From Muribaculaceae bacterium (GTDB taxonomy: Bacteria; Bacteroidota; Bacteroidia; Bacteroidales; Muribaculaceae), in assembly GCA_017621225.1 (NCBI GenBank), contig JAGATN010000021.1, positions 62,001 to 126,000 of the forward strand: a stretch of DNA of 64,000 bases, written 5' to 3'. The position numbers were made by a program, and so were the translations under genes. A model generated the notes under the pieces. The model saw only the letters and a list, made by a program, of their open reading frames with translations. It had not been told where the DNA came from and made no database searches. Below, piece after piece: positions 9,033 through 17,996 of the stretch. Position 1 is the stretch's first letter; every line of letters begins with the position of its first letter.

Positions 9033-9994
9033 TTGGCATTGATGATGATGCGAAAAAATTTTTGGATGAATTTCTTTCCGATTCGGTTGATGTAACCGCT
9101 CATACATCCGGCTCGACGGGGAAGCCCAAAGCCATAAAGCTGAAAAAGAGCGATATGCGCTTGTCGGCAAGGTCGACGAACCAATTTTTTGGAATAAACG
9201 ATCAATCTATTTTAGTTTCGCCCTTGTCATGCAGGTATATAGCCGGTATGATGATGGTGGTCAGGGCCATTGAATCGAATTCGCATTTGTTGTTCGAAAA
9301 GCCGTCGAACGCGCCGTTGAGTGCCGGGCGCTATCTGAAAACCATTGATTTATTACCGGTAGTTCCGTCGCAAATAAGTGGTTTGCTTGATAACGTTGGC
9401 CGAAATGGCCTGACGGTGCGAAATGTAATAGTGGGAGGCGCTCCAATGTCGATGAAAATGGAGCAAATGCTTCGTGAAAGCGGTATTAATTCATATGCCA
9501 CATATGGCATGACGGAAACTTGTAGCCATGTGGCATTGCGATCGATATTGCGCAATGAAGATTATTTCACGGCATTGCCGGGTGTGAAGTTTTCGGTCGA
9601 TGATGATTGCAGATTGCTGATACATCGTAACAGCGCAGAGGTTAAGACGTTGCATACCAATGACGTGGTTAGGCTTTTGGGTGATACCCGATTCGTGTGG
9701 GTGGGGCGTTATGATAATGTGATAAATTCGGGTGGAATAAAGATTCATCCTGAAGAAATCGAGCGGCAATTGCATCCCGTTATGGGTAATCGTACATTTT
9801 ACATTACGTCGCGCAGTAGCGAAAAATGGGGCGAAGAAGTGGTTATGGTAGTTGAGCGCGACGATGAGCTGAATGTCAAAGACCTAATGTGTCAAATCAA
9901 AGCAATGGTAGGGGTTAAGGCTCCGAAAGAGATGATATTTGTAGATGCGGTAGAGCGTACTTCGAATGGGAAAATAGTAAGAATTAAGCTTTAA
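9014..9994 (+). CDS. menE: o-Succinylbenzoate-CoA ligase (short form)
   Basis: A 326-residue member of the acyl-adenylate-forming family that activates o-succinylbenzoate with CoA. The ATP motif TSGSTGKPK is near residue 35, YGMTET in the middle, then GRYDNVINSGGIKIHPEEIE at the domain hinge and TSNGKIVRIKL with the C-terminal lysine. All core motifs are present, yet it is shorter than the roughly 450-490 residues of many MenE proteins; most of the usual N-terminal region before the P-loop is missing. It is the last gene of menDBCE; menA and the thioesterase are not in the window. Confidence 0.93.
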   Translation: MDYSRIIGIDDDAKKFLDEFLSDSVDVTAHTSGSTGKPKAIKLKKSDMRLSARSTNQFFGINDQSILVSPLSCRYIAGMMMVVRAIESNSHLLFEKPSNAPLSAGRYLKTIDLLPVVPSQISGLLDNVGRNGLTVRNVIVGGAPMSMKMEQMLRESGINSYATYGMTETCSHVALRSILRNEDYFTALPGVKFSVDDDCRLLIHRNSAEVKTLHTNDVVRLLGDTRFVWVGRYDNVINSGGIKIHPEEIERQLHPVMGNRTFYITSRSSEKWGEEVVMVVERDDELNVKDLMCQIKAMVGVKAPKEMIFVDAVERTSNGKIVRIKL

Positions 9995-10062
9995 ACTACC
10001 TCTAACTTTTATTGTCGAATCGGCTCTAAAATCAATGAAAATAATTTGTTATGGTGATTTTA

Positions 10063-10094
10063 TTTGAATTTACCATATTAATGTATTAATTTTG
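10063..10094 (+). promoter_or_regulatory. Promoter of sppA operon
   Basis: TTTG at 10063-10066, a 20-bp spacer, and TAATTTTG at 10087-10094 match the Bacteroidota consensus exactly. The transcription start is expected near 10101, about 45 nt before the sppA ATG. Confidence 0.72.
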
Positions 10095-10145
10095 TAATCT
10101 CCCGTATTGGGAATATGCACATTATTATACCAAATTAATGCTGAA

Positions 10146-11906
10146 ATGAAACAGTTTTTTATGAGTTTTCTCGGCGCTGTGGCCGGGATATGGGTTTCAA
10201 TATTGCTATTGTCCGTACTTTCGATTGTAGCTTTGGTGGCTATGGCATTGTCGTCAGGCACCGAAACGGGAAACATCAACATAAAATCCCATAGCATACT
10301 GCATGTGGATCTTAGTGGTGAAATTACAGATCGGGCAACGCCAATCGATTTTATGAAAGAAATCTATGGCGCATCGGAGGGGAGCATAGCACTTAACGAC
10401 CTCGTAAGTTCGATTAAGTCTGCCGCCAACGATAAGGACATTGAGGGTTTGTATCTTGAATTGAACGGCTCATCGGCCGGATTGGCTCAACGTCAGGCCA
10501 TCATAGCCGCCATAAACGAGTTTAAGCAGACCGGCAAATGGGTATATGCATATTCCGATAACATAACGCAAGGCGACTACTTCGTGGCTTGTGCCGCAGA
10601 CAGCATCTTCCTTAATCCGATAGGTATGGTCGATATCCATGGATTGGCTGCAACGACAATGTACTTCAAGGATTTGCTTGATAAGATTGGCGTAGATGTG
10701 CAGGTTGTTAAAGTCGGTACATACAAGAGCGCGGTCGAACCGTTTATTCTTAATGACATAAGTGAAGCCAACCGTGAACAGCAAATGCATTATCTCGGCA
10801 ATATATGGAACCAGGTATGCAATACAATATCGACAGGCCGAAACGTCAGCGTACAGCAAGTAAACGAATGGGCCGATGGCTATACATATACGATGCCCAT
10901 AGATTATTATCTTGAAAACAAGATAGTGGATCGAGCTGTTTACCGTCGTGAGATGAAGGACATTCTTGCTACGAAAACCGATTGTGAAGAACCTCGATTG
11001 GTGGGATTCAATGACTATTACGCCGTGAAAGGTAAATTGGATAAGTCGGGCGGTAAAAAAGAAATTGCAGTGTTGTATGCCGTAGGCGATATCACCGAAT
11101 CGGGCGAGGGTGGAATAGCATCCGATGCTTTGGTGCCTCAGATACTTGACTTGATGGACGATGACGATATTCAAGGATTGATACTTCGCGTGAACTCGGG
11201 CGGTGGCAGCGCATTTGCATCGGAGCAGATATGGGAAGCTCTTGAACAGTTCAAATCCGTTACCGGAAAACCATTTTATGTGTCGATGGGCGATTATGCC
11301 GCATCGGGCGGATACTACATTTCATGTGGTGCCGATAGGATATATGCCGAACCGCTTACTCTGACCGGTTCGATAGGCATATTTGGACTCATTCCCAATG
11401 CACAGAAGCTGTTGAATGATAAAATAGGCATCAATACGTCGACCGTAGCTACCAACAAAGGCAGTCTGCCCTCATTTACGGAGCCTATGACTCCGGCGCA
11501 GGAAGCAGCAATGCAATCGTATGTCAATCGCGGTTATGAACTATTCGTGTCGCGGTGCGCCGAAGGTCGAAATGTTCCGGTCGATTCGATAAAGGCCATT
11601 GCTGAAGGACGAGTATGGGATGGCACGTCGGCGGCTCAGCTTGGACTCGTAGATAAACTTGGCGGTCTTGATATGGCAATAGCCGAAATGGCGGCCGATC
11701 TTGAAATATCGGATGACTATTATGTCAAGGAGTATCCTAAGGTTAAGTTCAAATGGTGGGAAGAACTGTTTGAGATAAGCAAGTCGGTAAAAGCCATGGT
11801 CATGAAGAACGAGCTTGGTGAAACGATGAAATATTACAACACCATTAAAGATTTGAACGAAATAGATCATATTCAATGTAGAATGGATTTCGTTGAAATC
11901 AAATAA
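10146..11906 (+). CDS. sppA: Signal peptide peptidase SppA, long form
   Basis: A 586-residue membrane-anchored serine protease of the S49 family that degrades cleaved signal peptides. A single membrane segment spans about residues 12-35. As in the E. coli 67-kDa type there are two tandem domains: the N-terminal one offers the general-base lysine in VKVGTYKSAVEP (K194) and the C-terminal one the nucleophile in GDYAASGGYY (S387). ATG 10146 is chosen because it starts right before the anchor; a TTG at 10107 would lie close to the predicted transcription start. lpxK, punA and thiL follow in the same direction. Confidence 0.94.
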   Translation: MKQFFMSFLGAVAGIWVSILLLSVLSIVALVAMALSSGTETGNINIKSHSILHVDLSGEITDRATPIDFMKEIYGASEGSIALNDLVSSIKSAANDKDIEGLYLELNGSSAGLAQRQAIIAAINEFKQTGKWVYAYSDNITQGDYFVACAADSIFLNPIGMVDIHGLAATTMYFKDLLDKIGVDVQVVKVGTYKSAVEPFILNDISEANREQQMHYLGNIWNQVCNTISTGRNVSVQQVNEWADGYTYTMPIDYYLENKIVDRAVYRREMKDILATKTDCEEPRLVGFNDYYAVKGKLDKSGGKKEIAVLYAVGDITESGEGGIASDALVPQILDLMDDDDIQGLILRVNSGGGSAFASEQIWEALEQFKSVTGKPFYVSMGDYAASGGYYISCGADRIYAEPLTLTGSIGIFGLIPNAQKLLNDKIGINTSTVATNKGSLPSFTEPMTPAQEAAMQSYVNRGYELFVSRCAEGRNVPVDSIKAIAEGRVWDGTSAAQLGLVDKLGGLDMAIAEMAADLEISDDYYVKEYPKVKFKWWEELFEISKSVKAMVMKNELGETMKYYNTIKDLNEIDHIQCRMDFVEIK

Positions 11907-11930
11907 CGGCCACGGGATATTGTAGCGAAT

Positions 11931-13040
11931 ATGGCAAAGAGAAATAAACTACTCGCATTGTTGTTGCTCCTTCCTATATCGAAGATATATGGAGGGGTGA
12001 TGGCGATACGCAATGCCATGTTCGACAAAGGTATTCTCAAACAGCATGAGTTTGACATTCCGGTGGTGGTGGTAGGTAATCTGACAATCGGCGGAGCCGG
12101 TAAGACTCCCCATACCGAATATTTAATAGAGCATCTGCGCCACACATACAAACTTGGCATCTTGAGTCGTGGATATAAGAGGCGTACCAAGGGTTTCGTA
12201 CTGGCATCGTCGCACTCGCGTCCTAACGACATAGGCGATGAGTCATATCAGATATTCCGAAAATACGGACACGATGGCGTTTCTGTGGCCGTTTGCGAGA
12301 ATAGGGTTCGGGGTATTGAGAAGCTTTTAGAAGCCGATCCGTCGATAAATCTCATATTGCTTGATGATGCGTTTCAGCATCGCTATGTAAAGCCGTGGGT
12401 GTCAATGGTGCTTACCGAATATAGTCATCCATTGTATAACGATGATTTATTGCCTTTTGGACGTTTACGAGAATCGAAGTCGGCGGTCGATAGAGCAGAT
12501 GTAGTCATAGTGACGAAATGTCCTTCGGATATAAAGCCGATGGAAATGAGGATATTTAAAGAGAATCTGAGTCTCTATCCTTATCAGAAGCTTCTTTTCT
12601 CGCGATACGTATATTTACCGTTACGTCCATTGTTCCCTGACCAAACCGTACTCGCTCCAATACCCAATCTGTCGCATCTTACGTCAAATGACACCATTTT
12701 GGCTGTAATAGGCATAGCGAATCCGCGCCCCTTCGTAAGGTGTTTGAGGCAGTTTGGAGCAAAAGTGAAATTGAAATTGTTTGCCGATCATCATAACTTC
12801 ACAATGGCGGATATGGAAGCCATACGCAGCAAGTTTGATGCAATGAAGGGCGACCATAAATACATCATAACAACGGAAAAAGATGCCGTTAGATTAGCTC
12901 ATAATCCATATTTTCCCCATCAACTTCGTTCAAAGATATTTTATCTGCCAATAGAAGTGGACTTCTTGTTGCAAAATGATGAATCATTGGTCGACATAGT
13001 GAATAGGTTGATACGAACTAAAAAAGCGGCTAACAGGTGA
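11931..13040 (+). CDS. lpxK: Tetraacyldisaccharide 4'-kinase (lipid A)
   Basis: A 369-residue inner-membrane kinase that phosphorylates the 4' position of the lipid A disaccharide. VVVVGNLTIGGAGKTPHTEY carries the Walker A loop near residue 53, and LLDDAFQHRYVKP is the conserved LpxK segment with the catalytic Asp. A hydrophobic N-terminus suits membrane association. Length is normal. It lies 24 bp after sppA and probably shares its promoter. The product is a lipid A precursor for outer-membrane lipopolysaccharide. Confidence 0.95.
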   Translation: MAKRNKLLALLLLLPISKIYGGVMAIRNAMFDKGILKQHEFDIPVVVVGNLTIGGAGKTPHTEYLIEHLRHTYKLGILSRGYKRRTKGFVLASSHSRPNDIGDESYQIFRKYGHDGVSVAVCENRVRGIEKLLEADPSINLILLDDAFQHRYVKPWVSMVLTEYSHPLYNDDLLPFGRLRESKSAVDRADVVIVTKCPSDIKPMEMRIFKENLSLYPYQKLLFSRYVYLPLRPLFPDQTVLAPIPNLSHLTSNDTILAVIGIANPRPFVRCLRQFGAKVKLKLFADHHNFTMADMEAIRSKFDAMKGDHKYIITTEKDAVRLAHNPYFPHQLRSKIFYLPIEVDFLLQNDESLVDIVNRLIRTKKAANR

Positions 13041-13124
13041 TGAATAATCATTTATGCTGAACAGGAAAAAATAATTGATTGTTTTCTCAAATGTAGATAC
13101 AAACGCTTAAAACATAACTGAATC

Positions 13125-13943
13125 ATGATAGAAAAAATACGTCAAACGGCAGAGTATATCAGTCGTAGAATAAATGGCAATCATCCCGACACCGCAATTA
13201 TACTTGGAACGGGGTTGGGCGCATTGGTCGATCATATTGAAAATAAAAAGTATATTCCATACGCTGAAATTCCTAATTTCCCGGTTTCTACGGTAGAGGG
13301 TCATAGCGGAAATCTGATATTTGGAACTCTCGGATCGAAGCCGATCATGGCCATGCAGGGGCGATTCCATTATTATGAAGGTTATGATATGAAGCAGGTA
13401 ACTTTCCCCGTGCGCGTAATGAAAGCTCTGGGCATAAATACTCTTTACGTAAGCAATGCGGCAGGGGGTATGAACAAGGAGTTTAAGGTAGGCGACATAA
13501 TGATAATAACCGATCATATAAATTTGTTCCCCGAAAATCCGCTGCGAGGTAAAAATTATGAAGAACTTGGTCCGCGATTCCCGGCAATGACCGAAGCCTA
13601 CGACCATAAATTGATTGGCTTGGCCGATGAAATCGCATCGCGTAAAGGCATCAGGGTGATGCATGGCGTATATGTAGGTGTTCCGGGTCCTACGTTTGAA
13701 ACGCCGGCTGAATATGAATATTTTAGAATAATCGGAGGCGATGCGGTAGGCATGTCGACTGTGCCGGAAGTCATAGTGGCCAATCATTCGGGAATGAAAG
13801 TGTTTGGCGTTTCGGTCATAACCGATCTTGGCGGTAAGGATGTGACGGAGGTGCCTACTCACGAAGATGTGCAGAAAGCAGCTCAATCAGCACAACCTAA
13901 GATGATGGAAATAATGCGTGAACTTGTCAATTCCGTAAAGTAA
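13125..13943 (+). CDS. punA: Purine-nucleoside phosphorylase
   Basis: A 272-residue trimeric-type (PNP/MTAP family) enzyme that splits purine nucleosides with phosphate for salvage. Signatures are ILGTGLGALVDHIEN (phosphate loop), STVEGHSGNL, GRFHYYEGYDM and SNAAGGMNKEF; GDAVGMSTVPEV lies in the base-binding site. The long antisense reading frame across it (13107-13886) is a composition artefact. It lies 84 bp after lpxK with no recognisable promoter between, and 2 bp before thiL. Confidence 0.95.
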   Translation: MIEKIRQTAEYISRRINGNHPDTAIILGTGLGALVDHIENKKYIPYAEIPNFPVSTVEGHSGNLIFGTLGSKPIMAMQGRFHYYEGYDMKQVTFPVRVMKALGINTLYVSNAAGGMNKEFKVGDIMIITDHINLFPENPLRGKNYEELGPRFPAMTEAYDHKLIGLADEIASRKGIRVMHGVYVGVPGPTFETPAEYEYFRIIGGDAVGMSTVPEVIVANHSGMKVFGVSVITDLGGKDVTEVPTHEDVQKAAQSAQPKMMEIMRELVNSVK

Positions 13944-13945
13944 AT

Positions 13946-14971
13946 ATGGATACAGAAATATCGAGCATAGGAGAATTCGGGCTCATCGACCGACTTACCA
14001 AAGACTTCGTTCCGGTGAATGCATCGACCATAACGGGTGTGGGCGACGATTGTGCCGTAATGTCATATCCCGATACGGAAGTATTGGTGACTACCGATAT
14101 GTTAGTAGAGGGCATTCATTTTGATTTAACGTATGTTCCGCTAAAACACTTAGGTTACAAATCGGCCATAGTGAATTTTTCGGACATATATGCCATGAAC
14201 GGAACGCCTCGACAAATTACTGTCTCGCTTGGAATTTCCACTCGTTTTACGGTGGAGCACATCGAGGCTTTGTATTCAGGCATAAAATTGGCTTGTGAAA
14301 TTTATGGCGTAGATCTTGTTGGTGGCGATACTACTGCATCACGATCGGGATTGATAATCAGCATCACCTGTATCGGTGATGCAAAAAAGGATAGCATTGT
14401 ATCTCGCAGTGGTGCCAAAAATACCGATTTGATATGCGTATCGGGCGATTTGGGAGCCGCATATATGGGTTTGCAATTGCTTGAACGAGAAAAAGTGGCA
14501 TCGGCCGGACAAAAAGACTTCGTTCCGAAGTTTGAAGGCAAGGAATATTTAGTGGAACGACAATTAAAGCCCGAGGCTCGTCGTGACATAGTGAATAAAT
14601 TGTCAGAGAAAAGAATACTGCCGACGTCGATGATTGACATAAGCGACGGACTTTCGTCGGAACTGATGCATATCTGCAAACGGAGCAATGTCGGTTGTCG
14701 CATATACGAGGACCGCATACCGATTGATTATCAGACGGCCATAATGGCTGAAGAATTAGGCATGAACCTGGTGACGGCCGCATTGAATGGAGGTGAGGAC
14801 TATGAGTTATTGTTTACTGTTCCGTTGCATTGTCATGATGAGATTCAAAGCATTGAAGGCATAAAAGTAATAGGCCATATAACCGCTCCCGAATTAGGAT
14901 GCGCCATGATAACTCGCGATGGTAATGAAATGGTATTGAAGGCTCAGGGATTTAATCATATGGCTCAATGA
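13946..14971 (+). CDS. thiL: Thiamine-monophosphate kinase
   Basis: A 341-residue PurM-like ATP-binding enzyme that phosphorylates thiamine monophosphate to thiamine diphosphate. It begins with GEFGLIDRLTKDF and has TGVGDDCAV, VTTDMLVEGIHFD and VGGDTTAS, the metal- and nucleotide-binding segments of ThiL. DISDGLSSEL and GGEDYELLFTV are the C-terminal signatures. Length is typical. It starts 2 bp after punA, so it is the last gene of the sppA-lpxK-punA-thiL transcript. Confidence 0.95.
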   Translation: MDTEISSIGEFGLIDRLTKDFVPVNASTITGVGDDCAVMSYPDTEVLVTTDMLVEGIHFDLTYVPLKHLGYKSAIVNFSDIYAMNGTPRQITVSLGISTRFTVEHIEALYSGIKLACEIYGVDLVGGDTTASRSGLIISITCIGDAKKDSIVSRSGAKNTDLICVSGDLGAAYMGLQLLEREKVASAGQKDFVPKFEGKEYLVERQLKPEARRDIVNKLSEKRILPTSMIDISDGLSSELMHICKRSNVGCRIYEDRIPIDYQTAIMAEELGMNLVTAALNGGEDYELLFTVPLHCHDEIQSIEGIKVIGHITAPELGCAMITRDGNEMVLKAQGFNHMAQ

Positions 14972-15047
14972 CGCGGCGTTAAAGCCAATGGACGAGATGT
15001 ATTCGCATTTTACGTTTGCAGAAGTAGGAAATAAGTTCATTTATGAT

Positions 15048-15055
15048 TAACTTTG
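15048..15055 (+). promoter_or_regulatory. Possible -7 box for nusB
   Basis: TAACTTTG fits the -7 consensus and lies 32 bp before the nusB ATG. No TTTG lies at the right distance; the nearest upstream copy is 29 bp away, so this is a weak call. Confidence 0.4.
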
Positions 15056-15087
15056 TGCCTAAATTAATTAAGTAGAACATTTAAGTC

Positions 15088-16506
15088 ATGATAAATCGTG
15101 TTTTAATCAGAATCAAAGTCGTACAGTTGTTATATTCATATCTGTTGACTCAGAGTGAGTTTAAAATTGAATCGTTACCCGAAAATCCTTCACGCGATAA
15201 AAAATATGCGTATTCGCTTTATCTTGACTTATTGGCATTCATTCTCCGTATATCAGGCTATAAGTTACCCTCGGCATCAAGCAATGCCGTAGAGGATAAC
15301 CGCTATTTGTCGGCCAATAAAATAGTGCGCGCTTTAAATGCCGATGATCAGGTGCGTACCATATTGATGCGTAATCCATCGAATGTTACGTCATTTGACG
15401 GAGCGCTTCGTTCCGTATACGATGCAATTGTGAACTCGTCGATATATCGTTCTTATATTCGTCAGAAAGATTCCGACATACAAAAGGATATGACATTCTG
15501 GAGCGTGATATTGCAAACGATCATAGCTAAAAACGAATGCTTTATCGAAGAAGCTCGAAAGAATCCTGATTTCACGAATCTGGGATTTGAAAATGCAATA
15601 AAGATGGCGGTGTCAACGCTCGAAAGCTATTGTGATAATCGAACGCTGTTGAGCGAAGCCCGTAATGCGTTGGACAAATCGCTTGATAAAGCTTACGAGT
15701 TGTACCATGCATTATTGCTGCTCTCGGTTGAGCTGACTCGTACGCAGGATATGAGGCTTGAAGCTGCAAAGCAAAAACATTTGCCGACTCCCGAAGATCT
15801 TAATCCCAATATGCGTTTTGTCGATAATGCGTTGCCGAGGATGATTATCGAGTCGCCTGATATGAAGGAGTATTTAAAGAATAATCCAATATCATGGGTC
15901 GAAGACGATTCGTTTATAAAATCGATGTTGAACAGTATAATCAATTCTGACATATATGCCGAATATATGGCAAAGGAAACTACCGATGTTGAAGCTGATT
16001 GTGAATTTTGGCGTATGATTTATAAGAACGTCATACTTCCATCCGATGAGTTGGCTGAGATACTTGAATCGAAATCGGTGTATTGGAATGACGATTTGCA
16101 AATCATGGGTACGTTTGTACTCAAGAGCATAAAAAGGGCGGCAGCATGCAAAAACGGCATTATCTCTCTGCTTCCTCAATATAAGGATGAAGAAGATGAA
16201 CAGTTCGGTCCGAGGTTGTTTCTTGATGCCGTTGATAATCGCGAGACTTACAGGTCGTACATCGATCGATTCATCAATTCAGATCAGTGGGATCCTGAAC
16301 GACTTGCGTTTATGGATATCGTAATTATGATTACCGCCATTGCCGAGTTGCTTAATTTCCCGGCCATACCTATTCCGGTGACTTTGAACGAATACATTGA
16401 AATAGCCAATTCGTACAGCACGCAGCGTAGCGGGCAGTTCATAAATGGAATATTGTATTCGGTAATAAATTATTTGAAGGATGAACAACTCCTTTGCAAA
16501 AATTGA
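15088..16506 (+). CDS. nusB: NusB-family antitermination factor with internal duplication
   Basis: A 472-residue protein. The N-terminus (INRVLIRIKVVQLLYSYL) and C-terminus (about 405-465, including VTLNEYIEIANSY and FINGILYSVINYL) match the two ends of the compact NusB fold, which in E. coli is about 140 residues and binds boxA RNA with NusE. In between are two related units, about residues 40-180 and 200-350. Residues 102-180 align without gaps to 272-350 (offset 170), sharing the pattern VNSSIYRSY/INSDIYAEY and an aligned Phe-Trp pair (137-138 and 307-308). The second unit resembles the single insert I recall in Bacteroides NusB (about 300 residues). The gene heads nusB-yajC-ybbR-coaE. Confidence 0.85.
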   Translation: MINRVLIRIKVVQLLYSYLLTQSEFKIESLPENPSRDKKYAYSLYLDLLAFILRISGYKLPSASSNAVEDNRYLSANKIVRALNADDQVRTILMRNPSNVTSFDGALRSVYDAIVNSSIYRSYIRQKDSDIQKDMTFWSVILQTIIAKNECFIEEARKNPDFTNLGFENAIKMAVSTLESYCDNRTLLSEARNALDKSLDKAYELYHALLLLSVELTRTQDMRLEAAKQKHLPTPEDLNPNMRFVDNALPRMIIESPDMKEYLKNNPISWVEDDSFIKSMLNSIINSDIYAEYMAKETTDVEADCEFWRMIYKNVILPSDELAEILESKSVYWNDDLQIMGTFVLKSIKRAAACKNGIISLLPQYKDEEDEQFGPRLFLDAVDNRETYRSYIDRFINSDQWDPERLAFMDIVIMITAIAELLNFPAIPIPVTLNEYIEIANSYSTQRSGQFINGILYSVINYLKDEQLLCKN

Positions 16507-16533
16507 TATATATAATAAAATAGCTTATATTTG
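16502..16533 (+). promoter_or_regulatory. Possible promoter of yajC
   Basis: TATATTTG at 16526-16533 fits the -7 consensus; ATTG at 16502-16505 stands 20 bp upstream as an imperfect -33 element. It would let yajC-ybbR-coaE be transcribed apart from nusB. Confidence 0.5.
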
Positions 16534-16564
16534 CATATAAATTAACCCATAAATAAAACTAAAA

Positions 16565-16906
16565 ATGATTAGTAATATGATCTTACTTCAAGCCGGAAGT
16601 GCTGAAGGCGCCGGTGCAATGAACATTATAATGATTGTTCTTATCATAGGTATATTCTATTTCTTCATGATTCGTCCCCAGCAGAAGAAACAAAAAGAAA
16701 TACGAAAGTTCCGCGAGGGAATCCAAGTTGGAAATACCGTTGTAACCGCAGGCGGAATATATGGAAAGGTACGTAAGATAAAGGAAGACATAATAGTTCT
16801 TGAAATAAGCAATAACGTAACCATCGATATTGATAAGAATTCGGTATATCCTTCGGCTGCAAGAGAGCAAAACGAACAAAACAATAGAATCGAAGAATCG
16901 AAGTAA
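16565..16906 (+). CDS. yajC: Sec translocase accessory subunit YajC
   Basis: A 113-residue protein with one membrane span (about residues 20-36) followed at once by the family signature FFMIRPQQKKQKE and a soluble domain with GNTVVTAGGIYGKV. YajC associates with SecDF and the SecYEG channel. Length is typical. It lies 58 bp after nusB, with its own candidate promoter, and before ybbR with a hairpin between them. Confidence 0.94.
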   Translation: MISNMILLQAGSAEGAGAMNIIMIVLIIGIFYFFMIRPQQKKQKEIRKFREGIQVGNTVVTAGGIYGKVRKIKEDIIVLEISNNVTIDIDKNSVYPSAAREQNEQNNRIEESK

Positions 16907-16930
16907 ACAAAATTCTTGAAAAATAAACTG

Positions 16931-16979
16931 ATCCGAGTCGTGTAGGTGGTCTGAAATGAGCATTGTCACGACTTCGGAT
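16931..16979 (+). terminator. Hairpin between yajC and ybbR
   Basis: ATCCGAGTCGTG (16931-16942) pairs with CACGACTTCGGAT (16967-16979) except for one bulged base, followed by TGCTTTTAT. It could be a leaky terminator that lowers ybbR-coaE expression relative to yajC, or an RNA-processing site. Confidence 0.45.
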
Positions 16980-17000
16980 TGCTTTTATACGTAGCTTGAC

Positions 17001-17996
17001 ATGCTGAAACGTTTGCACGACATACGAAATGCTACCAATAATGCCATACATTCATCGAAAGGTAAGGATGTGTTGCTTTATATTATGTTTGTATGCGTAG
17101 CATTCGTATTTTGGGTGTTTTTGTCGCTTGATGCCGAGGTGCAACGTAGCTTCGATGTTCCGGTTGAGCTTGAAGACGTGCCTGATTCGATAACGCTCAT
17201 AAATCCCATTCCGCTCAACATCAGCGCATCGGTGCAGGGGAAGGGGTCGCAATTATTGCGCTTTTCGTGGGGCACGTTGCATAATATGAAAATAAATTTC
17301 GGCGAAAACGTATCGAAAGATAACGTTATGTCGGTATCTAAAATAAAAATCGATGATAAACTTCGCGATTATTTCGGTCAAGGCGTTCAGATATTGTCAA
17401 CGAAGCCTGACTCGATCGTTTCACGGTTTACGTCAATGCCTGGCGTAAAGGTGCCGTTGCGCATAATTTCTGACATACATCCTAATCTGCAATGTATAAT
17501 CAGTGGCCCCATAACGGCAAACGTCGATTCGATAAGTGTTTACTCGATAAATGGCGTGCCGCATTCACTTCGGCATATTGATACGGAACAGATAGTGCGT
17601 TCCGGCCTTATAGATACCACACGATATGAAGTTAAGCTGAAGTCAGTTCCCGGAATGAGGTTGATACCGGATCGAGTAGTAGTTACTGTACCGGTAGAGC
17701 CATTGATTTCGCAACGCCGACGTGTGGATATTGATATAATGAATCTGCCCGAAGGTACCGGAATGATAACATTCCCATCGAGCGTAGAGGTGTCGTATCT
17801 GGTGCCCATGAGTGCATATAATGACGATTTACCGATATCGGTATATGTTGACTTTGACAATGTTAATCTATTGGTTCCGAAAGCCAAGGTTAACTTGTCG
17901 TTGATTCCTGACATATATCAGAATGTATCGTTGCAGCCCGATAGCGTAGAATATATAATCGAAAAAAAACAGATTAATCCCAATGAAAAAAAATGA
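17001..17996 (+). CDS. YbbR-domain membrane protein
   Basis: A 331-residue protein with one N-terminal membrane span (about 24-41, ending VFWVFLSLDAE) and an extracytoplasmic region made of YbbR-like beta repeats, for example RSFDVPVELEDVPDS and RRVDIDIMNLPEGTG. In Firmicutes the YbbR protein CdaR regulates the c-di-AMP cyclase CdaA; the role in Bacteroidota is not established and no cdaA gene is in this window. It overlaps coaE by 14 bp, which suggests translational coupling. Confidence 0.82.
   Translation: MLKRLHDIRNATNNAIHSSKGKDVLLYIMFVCVAFVFWVFLSLDAEVQRSFDVPVELEDVPDSITLINPIPLNISASVQGKGSQLLRFSWGTLHNMKINFGENVSKDNVMSVSKIKIDDKLRDYFGQGVQILSTKPDSIVSRFTSMPGVKVPLRIISDIHPNLQCIISGPITANVDSISVYSINGVPHSLRHIDTEQIVRSGLIDTTRYEVKLKSVPGMRLIPDRVVVTVPVEPLISQRRRVDIDIMNLPEGTGMITFPSSVEVSYLVPMSAYNDDLPISVYVDFDNVNLLVPKAKVNLSLIPDIYQNVSLQPDSVEYIIEKKQINPNEKK

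Noticed and set aside
10470..11174. 234-codon antisense frame across sppA
   Set aside because: A shadow of the SppA coding sequence without domain signal.
13107..13886. 259-codon antisense reading frame across punA
   Set aside because: Same kind of shadow: composition is unlike the neighbours and punA is fully conserved on the other strand.
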